Source: Gemmatimonadaceae bacterium (GTDB lineage: Bacteria; Gemmatimonadota; Gemmatimonadetes; Gemmatimonadales; Gemmatimonadaceae). Taken from it: DNA of 64,000 nt. Below, in pieces: positions 7,783 through 14,823 of the stretch. Numbering within the stretch: position 1 is the stretch's first letter; each line of letters begins with the position of its first letter. The notes beneath the pieces are model-generated. The model saw only the letters and a list, made by a program, of their open reading frames with translations, searched no databases and was not told where the DNA came from. The position numbers were made by a program, and so were the translations under genes. The stretch lies in contig JAUQWM010000071.1 in assembly GCA_030835125.1 (NCBI GenBank), positions 1-64,000 on the forward strand, written 5' to 3'.

Positions 7783-10530
7783 ATGAAGAGACTTGCCTTC
7801 ATCGTCAGCGTGTTCCTCGTCCCGCTCGTGCCGGCGATCGGTCAGGGCCAGGGGCGCATCACCAGCCCTCGCGAGGAGTTCGGGGCCAACTTCGGCGACG
7901 ACTATTTCCTCGCGAACTACCAGCAGATCGCGTCGTACTGGCGAAAGCTCGACGCCGAGTCGGACCGGATGGTCGTGCAGGAGATCGGGAAGACCGCGGA
8001 GGGGCGGCCCCACTTCATGGCGATCGTGACCTCGCCGGAGAACCACCGCACCCTCGAGCGGTATCGCCAGGTGTCGATGCGACTCGGGCTGGCCGAAGGC
8101 CTGACGGATGACGGGGCCCGGGCGCTCGCCCGCGACGGCAAGGCGGTCGTGTGGATCGATGGCGGCCTGCATGCGAGCGAGGTGCTCGGTGCCCAGCAGC
8201 TCGGCGAGATGGTGTACCAGATGGTGAGCCGCACCGATCCGGAGACGATGCGGATCCTGGACAACGTCATCATCCTCTTTGTCCACGCCAACCCGGACGG
8301 CAACGACCTGCTGGCCGACTGGTACATGCGGAAGTCGAACCCGCAGGAACGGAGCACCGGCGGCGCGCCGAAGCTGTACCAGAAGTACATCGGCCACGAC
8401 AACAACCGCGACTTCTTCATGTCGACGCAGGCCGAGACCGAGAACATCAGCCGCGTGCTGTACCACCAGTGGATGCCGCAGGTGCTGTACAACCACCACC
8501 AGAGCGGCCCGGCGGGCACGGTGTTCTGGTCGCCGCCGCTGCGCGACCCGTACAACTTCAACCTCGACCCCATCGTCGTGCTGGGGTACCAGGCGTTAGG
8601 CGCGGCCATGCACTCGCGGCTCGCCGCCGAGGGCAAGCCGGGGGCGACCATGCGCTCCGGCGGGCCCTACGACGGGTGGTGGAACGGCGGGATCCGCAAC
8701 ACGGCCTCGTTTCACAACGTGATCGCGCTGCTCACCGAGATGATCGGGAACCCGACGCCGCAACGCATCCCGCTGGTGATGAGCCGGCAACTGCCGTCGG
8801 CGGACCTGGCGTATCCCATCGCGCCGCAGGCATGGCACTTCCGCCAGAGCGTGGACTACTCCATCTCGCTCAACCGCGCCGTGCTCAACTACGCCGCCGG
8901 GATGCGGGAGGAGCTGCTCTACAACATCTACGCGGCCGGCAAGCGGTCGATCGCGCGCGGCAGCACCGACACGTGGACGACCAACCCGAAGCGGCTGGCG
9001 CAGGTGGCGGCGCGGTTCGGCGGGGCCGGACGCGGGGGACGTGGCGGCGGGGCCGTCTCCAATGAGGATGCGGCGTGGGCCGAGCTGCATCGCCCCGAGC
9101 TGCGCGACCCGCGCGGCTACATCATCCCGTCGGACCAGCCGGACTTCCCGACGGCGACCAGGTTCATCAACGCACTCCGCGAGGTGAACGTCGCCGTCCA
9201 GCGGGCGACCGCGGACTTCACCGTGCAGGGGAAGGCGTATCCGGCGGGGTCGTACGTGGTGATGACGGCCCAGGCATTCCGTCCGCACGTGATCGACATG
9301 TTCGAGCCGCAGGTGCACCCGGACGTCTTCCCCATTCCCGGGGGACCGCCGACCCCTCCGTACGACAATGCCGGGTGGACGCTCGCCATGCAGATGGGGG
9401 TGCAATACGACCGCATCCTGGACGGCTTCTCGGGGCCGTTCGAACCGGTGACCGACTGGAATGCGCGGCCGATGCCCGGTCGCATAACGAGCCCGAACGG
9501 CGCGGCCGGGTTCATCGCCAGCCGGCGCGTGAACGATGCCTTCATCGCGATGAACCGCCTGCTGAAGGCCGGTGAGGAGGTCTACGCACTGGGCTCTCCA
9601 TTGACGGCGGGCGGCGTCACGCATCCCGCGGGTTCGTGGTACGTGCGCGCACGCGGCGCCGCCACGCGTCGTGGCCTCGACTCGATGGCCACGCAGCTCG
9701 GCGTCAGCTTCGCGGGAGTCACGGCGCGCGCGCCGGGCACGGCGACGCGCGTGCGGGCGCCGCGCATCGGGCTGTGGGACCAGTACGGCGGGTCGATGGA
9801 CGCGGGGTGGGCGCGCTGGATCCTGGAGCAGTACGAGTTCCCGTTCGCGCGGGTCTTCCCGCAGGAACTGGACGCCGGGAACCTGAACGCGAAGTACGAC
9901 GTGCTGGTCTTCGTCGGCGGCGGGATTCCCGGCGCCGGTGGCGGCGGTGGACGCGGAGGCGCCGCCGGCCCCTCGCCTGACGATGTCCCGGCGGAGTACC
10001 GGCCGCACCTGGGACGGGTGACCCGGGAGACGACACTGCCACAACTGCGCGCCTTCATGGACAATGGTGGCACGGTGGTGGCGATCGGCTCGTCGGCCAC
10101 GAATCTGTCGGCGTTCCTCGAGCTCCCCGTCGAGGATCACCTGGTGGAGAACGGGCAGCCGTTGCCGCAGGCAAAGTTCTACACGCCGGGCTCGGTGCTT
10201 TCGGCGCGCTTCGACACCTCGAATCCCATAGCGCTCGGCATGGACGAGCTGACGAACGTCTTCTTCGATGACAGTCCGGTCTTCCGGTTGGGCGCCGCGG
10301 CCGGGGCGGCGGGAGTCAGGCGCATCGGCTGGTTCGATTCGAAGACGCCGCTCCGGAGCGGCTGGAGCTGGGGCGAGAGCTACCTGGAGAGCGGCGTGGT
10401 GGCGTTCGAGGCGCCGGTGGGGAAAGGTCGGGCCGTGTTCTTCGGCCCCGAGATCCTCAAGCGCGCGCAGCCGCACGGCACGTTCAAGCTGTTCTTCAAC
10501 AGCATCATCCGGTCGGTGTCGCCCCAGTAG
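7783..10530 (+). CDS. Secreted M14-family zinc carboxypeptidase
   Basis: Start chosen at the ATG at 7783 (MKRLAFIVSVFLV), which begins a clean signal peptide ending near AIGQG; a longer frame runs upstream without one. The mature protein (915 residues in all) has the M14 zinc motif GGLHASE (His130, Glu133), the NNR substrate-binding signature (Asn208-Arg209) and a His pair at YNHH (238-239) for the third ligand. Two glycine-rich spacers (near 430 and 720) separate the peptidase from a C-terminal Rossmann-like, glutamine-amidotransferase-like region. It should trim peptides outside the cytoplasm. The family is often expanded in Gemmatimonadota and Acidobacteriota (background knowledge). Confidence 0.87.
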   Translation: MKRLAFIVSVFLVPLVPAIGQGQGRITSPREEFGANFGDDYFLANYQQIASYWRKLDAESDRMVVQEIGKTAEGRPHFMAIVTSPENHRTLERYRQVSMRLGLAEGLTDDGARALARDGKAVVWIDGGLHASEVLGAQQLGEMVYQMVSRTDPETMRILDNVIILFVHANPDGNDLLADWYMRKSNPQERSTGGAPKLYQKYIGHDNNRDFFMSTQAETENISRVLYHQWMPQVLYNHHQSGPAGTVFWSPPLRDPYNFNLDPIVVLGYQALGAAMHSRLAAEGKPGATMRSGGPYDGWWNGGIRNTASFHNVIALLTEMIGNPTPQRIPLVMSRQLPSADLAYPIAPQAWHFRQSVDYSISLNRAVLNYAAGMREELLYNIYAAGKRSIARGSTDTWTTNPKRLAQVAARFGGAGRGGRGGGAVSNEDAAWAELHRPELRDPRGYIIPSDQPDFPTATRFINALREVNVAVQRATADFTVQGKAYPAGSYVVMTAQAFRPHVIDMFEPQVHPDVFPIPGGPPTPPYDNAGWTLAMQMGVQYDRILDGFSGPFEPVTDWNARPMPGRITSPNGAAGFIASRRVNDAFIAMNRLLKAGEEVYALGSPLTAGGVTHPAGSWYVRARGAATRRGLDSMATQLGVSFAGVTARAPGTATRVRAPRIGLWDQYGGSMDAGWARWILEQYEFPFARVFPQELDAGNLNAKYDVLVFVGGGIPGAGGGGGRGGAAGPSPDDVPAEYRPHLGRVTRETTLPQLRAFMDNGGTVVAIGSSATNLSAFLELPVEDHLVENGQPLPQAKFYTPGSVLSARFDTSNPIALGMDELTNVFFDDSPVFRLGAAAGAAGVRRIGWFDSKTPLRSGWSWGESYLESGVVAFEAPVGKGRAVFFGPEILKRAQPHGTFKLFFNSIIRSVSPQ

Positions 10531-10958
10531 CGCAGCTTGGGGCAGCCGGCGACCGGGAACGGTGGCCCGTGGTCGATGCGGCCTTCCGGGAGGAGGATTC
10601 CCGGGGCATGCGCCGCCCCCGGGGCATGCGCCGCCGCTGGCCAGAGTACTGCCTTTCCCCCACCAGCCAACGACGACGCGCTCCCGCGGGCACCGGAGAA
10701 CCAGCCACCGACGGACACATCGGTGGGCTTCGTGCCTAACGACCCCGCCCGCCCGCGGCCACGGGCTCGACACACCATGGCGCGAACCGCTCGCGGCGTC
10801 CAATCGGCGGGGACCCGGCGACTCGCCCGCGGGGCAGGCCGAGGGGCCCCGTCGGTGTGTCACCATCACCCGGAACGCCCGGAATCACGGCGCGGGCGTA
10901 AACCCGTGACCGGCCAGGGCGTGTCGGATCATCGACACCCGTCGAACTCGGCCCCACG
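10531..10958. other. Gene-free interval upstream of blaI-like gene
   Basis: No ORF here has credible protein features; those present are low-complexity shadows. The interval contains a terminator-like hairpin without a T-run (CCACCGA at 10705-10711 and TCGGTGG at 10720-10726), a perfect tandem duplication of 18 bp at 10600-10635, one CCTAACG word at 10735, and the dyad listed separately. Confidence 0.6.
10921..10938. promoter_or_regulatory. Candidate operator for the BlaI-type repressor
   Basis: Inverted repeat GTGTCG-N6-CGACAC ending 20 bp before the ATG at 10959. BlaI/MecI-family repressors bind short dyads upstream of their own operon. The link is positional inference; the word is not the classical TACA/TGTA operator. 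Confidence 0.4.
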
Positions 10959-11363
10959 ATGACCGAAACCGTCAGCCTCACCGACCTCCAGCTCGCCATC
11001 GTCCGCGTCCTCTGGGAACGCGGCGAATGCACCGTGATCGAGGTCCAGGAAGCCCTCGTGCCGGAGCGAAAGCTCGCGCAAACCACTGTCGCCACGATTC
11101 TTACCCGCCTCGAAAAGCGAGGCATCGTGCGGCACCAGGCCCGGGGCAGGATCTTCGTCTACCGCGCCCTCGTCACCGAACCACAGGTGCGGCGATCGAT
11201 GGTCTCCGAACTCACCGACCTGCTGTTCGACGGCTCGCCGGCAGCGCTCATCAGCCACCTCCTCGCCGAGAAGGAGATCGGCAAGGGAGATCTCGACGAG
11301 GTGAAGCGGCTCCTGACGGAGGCGGAACGCGCCTCGAAGGGGGGGCGCGATGCCGCTCATTAG
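10959..11363 (+). CDS. BlaI/MecI-family transcriptional repressor
   Basis: A 134-residue winged-helix protein: LTDLQLAIVRVLWERGECTV, then the recognition region QTTVATILTRLEKRGIV and the wing RGRIFVYRAL, followed by a C-terminal dimerisation helix region. This is a full-length Penicillinase_R family member. In known systems the repressor is cleaved after the M56 membrane peptidase senses a signal. The next gene starts 14 bp before this one ends and encodes just such a peptidase, so the pair forms a signalling operon. No beta-lactamase is adjacent, so the regulated target is unknown. Confidence 0.92.
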   Translation: MTETVSLTDLQLAIVRVLWERGECTVIEVQEALVPERKLAQTTVATILTRLEKRGIVRHQARGRIFVYRALVTEPQVRRSMVSELTDLLFDGSPAALISHLLAEKEIGKGDLDEVKRLLTEAERASKGGRDAAH

Positions 11364-12678
11364 TGAGCTGCTGCCTTTCCTCGGCGCGGCGGTGCGCACG
11401 GCGAATGGGCTCGCCGAGTGGCTGATGACGTATGCCATCCACAGCACGCTCGTCATCGGCGGGCTGTTGCTGGTGACCGCGACCGCGCGGGGACGCCGAA
11501 TCGCCGCCGCGCATGGTTCATGGCTGTGGCGCTTTGCGCTGGTCGGCGCGATCATCTCGGCATCGCTGCAATCCCTCAGGAATTCGTCGCCGCTCGGCGG
11601 GACGCTTCGCCTGGACAGCGACACGCCGGCCCGCATGATGGTGCGGGTCGACATGAAGGCGGACCAGGCACTGACCCCGGCGTCGATCACCCCCGGATCG
11701 CCAGCGGTCGCGTGGCAGGCGCAGGGGGGACCACGGATGGTGATGGCCTCGTCGATCGAAATTGCCCCGCGCTGGCCAATCCTGGCACTCGGGGCGTGGC
11801 TGGTGCTCGCCGCGGGGCTGGTCACCTGGTTCTTTGTCGCCCGCGGGCGCTTCCTGCGATCGATCGGGCCACGCCGGCCCGCCGCCAACCCGCTGGCCGC
11901 GAACGCCCTGCGTCACCTGTGCCGCGAATCCGGCTTCTCGCGCCCGGTCACGCTCACGCTGTCCGACCGCCTGACGAGTCCCGTGGCACTGGGCGGGGAC
12001 GAGATCTGCCTGCCGTCGCGCGCGCTCACCGAGCTCGATCCCATCCGCCTGGAGAGCATCCTGGCGCATGAACTGGCGCACCTGGTGCGGCACGATCCCG
12101 CGTGGCTGACGTTCGCCCGGGTCATCGAGGCGATCTTCTTCTTCCAGCCGCTCAACGCGCTGGCCCGGCGTCGCATGCAGGAGTCGGCGGAATTCGCGAG
12201 CGATGCCTGGGCATCCACCAGGGTCGCGCGCCCACTGGACCTCGCGCACTGCCTGGCGCGCGTGGCCGAGTGGACCATCGCCGCACCGCGCATGCCGGTC
12301 CCCGCGATGGCGGAGCGAAGGGGCGCGGTGCTGGTCCGGCGCGTGGAGCGCCTCACCAGGGGCGGGGTCATTCCCGAGACCACGCCAGGTCGCCGCGTGC
12401 GCCTGGCCGCGGTCGGGACCCTCGTGGCGCTGGTGTTCCTGGCGCCGCGAGCCGCCGTCGGTGCCGAGCGCGGGCCTGCAGGAGTTCGGGCCGGGCGAGT
12501 CCCGGCAGCGGGTGGCGTGGTGATTGTCCGCCGTGCGCATGGCGATTCGGCGGCTTCACGATTCGGCGCGGAGGTGCGCGAGATCCGGCTGACGGTCGAC
12601 AGCGTTGCGTCGACGGGGTCGGGCCGGCTGCAGGTCGATCGGGACGTTCGAATGACCTTCGTTTCCCGCCCAGATTGA
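11350..12678 (+). CDS. M56-family (BlaR1-like) integral membrane zinc peptidase
   Basis: A 442-residue protein overlapping blaI by 14 bp. Hydrophobic segments lie near 25-45, 60-75, 140-165 and 345-365. The zinc motif HELAH is at 240-244 within ILAHELAHLVRHDP. BlaR1 and MecR1 add a penicillin-binding sensor of about 250 residues; this protein has only about 75 residues after the last membrane segment, with no SxxK acylation motif seen. It therefore resembles the short M56 proteins that relay other stresses to a BlaI partner by proteolysis. The signal is unknown. Confidence 0.88.
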   Translation: MPLISELLPFLGAAVRTANGLAEWLMTYAIHSTLVIGGLLLVTATARGRRIAAAHGSWLWRFALVGAIISASLQSLRNSSPLGGTLRLDSDTPARMMVRVDMKADQALTPASITPGSPAVAWQAQGGPRMVMASSIEIAPRWPILALGAWLVLAAGLVTWFFVARGRFLRSIGPRRPAANPLAANALRHLCRESGFSRPVTLTLSDRLTSPVALGGDEICLPSRALTELDPIRLESILAHELAHLVRHDPAWLTFARVIEAIFFFQPLNALARRRMQESAEFASDAWASTRVARPLDLAHCLARVAEWTIAAPRMPVPAMAERRGAVLVRRVERLTRGGVIPETTPGRRVRLAAVGTLVALVFLAPRAAVGAERGPAGVRAGRVPAAGGVVIVRRAHGDSAASRFGAEVREIRLTVDSVASTGSGRLQVDRDVRMTFVSRPD

Positions 12679-12679
12679 G

Positions 12680-12717
12680 TGATGCGTTGACATCAGTACT
12701 ATGATGCGTTAGCATCA
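12680..12717. promoter_or_regulatory. Twin palindromic operators before the vapBC genes
   Basis: Two 16-bp sites, TGATGCGTTGACATCA (12680-12695) and TGATGCGTTAGCATCA (12702-12717), start 22 bp apart, about two helical turns. Each is an inverted repeat; the second is TGATGC-GTTA-GCATCA. They end three bases before the antitoxin ATG, as expected for RHH-antitoxin autoregulation. Confidence 0.75.
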
Positions 12718-12720
12718 TGA

Positions 12721-12984
12721 ATGCGCACGACGATCGACATCGAATCCGGCCTGCTCAAGCGTCTGCGCACCGAGGCGCACCGGCGCGGTCTTCCGTTCAA
12801 GACCCTGCTCAGCATCGTCATTCGGCGCGGCCTCGAGCAGGCTCCGGTCGCGCTCCCGCCATACGAATGCCCGACGTTCTCCATGGGCACGCCCGCGGCA
12901 GGCGTCAACTTCGACAAGGCGCTTGGTGTCTCGTCAGCCCTGGATGACGAGGAAGTCGCTCGTGAGATGTCCCTCCGCAAGTGA
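12721..12984 (+). CDS. vapB: VapB-type ribbon-helix-helix antitoxin
   Basis: An 87-residue protein. The N-terminal 45 residues (MRTTIDIESGLLKRLRTEAH and onward) fit an Arc/CopG/MetJ ribbon-helix-helix DNA-binding domain. The acidic, flexible tail (SALDDEEVAREMSLRK) would thread onto the toxin. It overlaps the toxin start by four bases (GTGA), the usual translational coupling. Twin palindromes sit directly upstream. Confidence 0.87.
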   Translation: MRTTIDIESGLLKRLRTEAHRRGLPFKTLLSIVIRRGLEQAPVALPPYECPTFSMGTPAAGVNFDKALGVSSALDDEEVAREMSLRK

Positions 12985-13412
12985 GGATCGCGGACCTCAA
13001 CCTGCTCATCTACGCCGTCAACCGGGATAGCCCTCGGCACCACCGCGCGAAGGCGTGGTTGGAGGAAGTCCTCTCGGGTGAGGAGCCCGTTGGCCTGCCG
13101 TGGGTGGTGATTCTCGGGTTCCTGCGGCTCAGCACCCATCCGCGCATCCTGCCCTCACCGCTGACCCCGGAACAGGCGATCCAGGTCGTGGATACGTGGC
13201 TGGAGCGTCCGGTGGTCGAGCTGGCGCACCCCGGTCCCGGGCATTGGGGCATCCTCCGCGAGCTGCTGGCGGACGGCGGCACCGCCGGCAACCTAACGAC
13301 GGACGCTCACCTCGCCGCGCTGGCGATCGAGCTGGGGGCGACGCTGTGCTCCAGTGATTCGGACTTCGGGAGGTATCGGCGTCTCCAATGGGAAAACCCG
13401 CTGGAGGGGTAG
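12981..13412 (+). CDS. vapC: VapC-type PIN-domain ribonuclease toxin
   Basis: A 143-residue PIN-domain protein with a GTG start coupled to vapB. Metal-binding acidic residues are recognisable: Asp5 in IADLNLL, Asp108 in NLTTDAHLAALAIE, and Asp126/Asp128 in SSDSDFGR. The central block GLPWVVILGFLRL is typical of one VapC subgroup, in which the usual second acidic residue is less obvious. VapC toxins cut tRNA or rRNA at specific sites; this target cannot be read from sequence. One CCTAACG word lies in the codons at 13292. Confidence 0.88.
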   Translation: MRIADLNLLIYAVNRDSPRHHRAKAWLEEVLSGEEPVGLPWVVILGFLRLSTHPRILPSPLTPEQAIQVVDTWLERPVVELAHPGPGHWGILRELLADGGTAGNLTTDAHLAALAIELGATLCSSDSDFGRYRRLQWENPLEG

Positions 13413-13488
13413 TGTCGAGGGTGACACCGGGCGCGGCAGCGTGGCAGATTTCAGCCGCACGCCACGACTCCGTTTCTCCCCCAGGCCC

Positions 13489-14823
13489 ATGAACCGTCGC
13501 GACTTCTCACTCCGCCTCGCCGGCGCGGTCGGCGCGCTCTCGCTCGGCAATACCCGCCTTGGCGCCTCGGCTCGTGACGGCGCCAGCCGGCAAGGCTCGG
13601 CGGCCCTGCGAGTCAACGGCGACCGGATCAACCAGCACCTCGCCGCGCTCTCCGAGTTCGGGAAGAACCCGTACGGCGGCGTGAGTCGCGTGGCCTACAG
13701 CGACTTCGACCGGAAGGGTCGCGAGTTCGTCATGGGACTGATGCGCGAGGCCAGCCTCGATGTCAGGATCGATACGGCCGGCAACATCCTCGGATCCCGC
13801 CCGGGGTCGAGCGCCGCGCTCAAGCCGATCCTGTTCGGGTCGCACATCGACTCCGTGCCGGACGGCGGCAATTACGACGGCGACGTCGGTGTGCTCAGCG
13901 CCATCGAGGTCGCGCGCACCCTGAAGGAGCGCGGCGTCACCACCCGCCACCCGATCGAGGTCGTGATCTTCCAGAACGAGGAAGGCGGCACGATCGGCAG
14001 CCGGGGGATGGCCGGTCACCTCGCCGACAAGGACCTCGACCTCGTGGCCAAGAGTGGCAAGTCGCTCCGCGACGGGATCAACTTCCTGGGCGGCGACACC
14101 ACGAAGCTGGCCGCGGCCGCGCGGAAGAAGGGCGACTATGCCGCGTACGTCGAGCTGCACATCGAGCAGGGCGGCACGCTCGACGCCGAGGGGCTCAACA
14201 TCGGGGTGGTGGAGGGGATCGTCGGCATCGGCTGGTGGGATGTGATCGTCGACGGGTTCGGCAACCATGCCGGCACCACGCCGATGGACAAGCGCCGCGA
14301 CGCGCTCCTGGCGGCCGCGAAGTACGTGCAGATGGTGAACCGGGTGGTGACGTCCGAGCCGGGACGGCAGGTCGGGACGGTGGGCCGGATCCAGGCGTCC
14401 CCCGGTGCGCCTAACGTGATCCCCGGCCAGGTCCTGGCATCGCTCGAGATCCGCGACCTGGACCAGGCGAAGATCGTGCGCCTGGCCAGGAAGGTCATGG
14501 ACGAGGCCACGAAGATCGGCGCCGAGAACGGGACGACCTTCACGTTCAAGGAGACCTACCTCAGCACGCCGGCGATGATGGACCACGGGGTGCAGAAGGT
14601 GATCGAGTCGAGTGCGAAAGCCCTTGGCATGACGACGAAGCACCTGCCGAGCGGGGCGGGGCATGACGCGCAGTACATGGCGGAGCTGGCGCCCACGGGA
14701 ATGATCTTCTGTCCCAGCCAGGGCGGCATCAGCCATTCACCGAAGGAATTCACGAAGCCGGGCGATGTTATCAACGGGGCGAATGTACTGCTGCAGACGA
14801 TTCTCGCACTTGACGCCGCGTAA
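13489..14823 (+). CDS. Tat-exported M20-family amidase/carbamoylase (AllC/hydantoinase type)
   Basis: Start set at the ATG at 13489, giving MNRRDFSLRLAGAVGALSLG, a twin-arginine signal; the frame is open further upstream. The 444-residue product matches the Zn-dependent M20 amidase/hydantoinase/carbamoylase subfamily. Metal-site motifs are GSHIDSVP, NYDGDVGV, QNEEGGTIGSRGM, ELHIEQGG and, near the end, GGISHSPKE. The insertion domain includes NHAGTTPMDKRRDAL. Relatives hydrolyse allantoate, N-carbamoyl-amino acids or ureido compounds; the exact substrate is not determinable. It opens the D-amino-acid and peptide degradation region. Confidence 0.87.
   Translation: MNRRDFSLRLAGAVGALSLGNTRLGASARDGASRQGSAALRVNGDRINQHLAALSEFGKNPYGGVSRVAYSDFDRKGREFVMGLMREASLDVRIDTAGNILGSRPGSSAALKPILFGSHIDSVPDGGNYDGDVGVLSAIEVARTLKERGVTTRHPIEVVIFQNEEGGTIGSRGMAGHLADKDLDLVAKSGKSLRDGINFLGGDTTKLAAAARKKGDYAAYVELHIEQGGTLDAEGLNIGVVEGIVGIGWWDVIVDGFGNHAGTTPMDKRRDALLAAAKYVQMVNRVVTSEPGRQVGTVGRIQASPGAPNVIPGQVLASLEIRDLDQAKIVRLARKVMDEATKIGAENGTTFTFKETYLSTPAMMDHGVQKVIESSAKALGMTTKHLPSGAGHDAQYMAELAPTGMIFCPSQGGISHSPKEFTKPGDVINGANVLLQTILALDAA

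Noticed and set aside
8596-10869. 757-residue minus-strand ORF over the M14 peptidase
   Set aside because: Arg/His-rich shadow frame with no recognisable domain; the plus frame has zinc motifs and a signal peptide.
10537-10962. 141-residue ORF between the M14 peptidase and blaI genes
   Set aside because: Low-complexity Pro/Ala/Arg sequence with no domain; it overlaps the blaI start.
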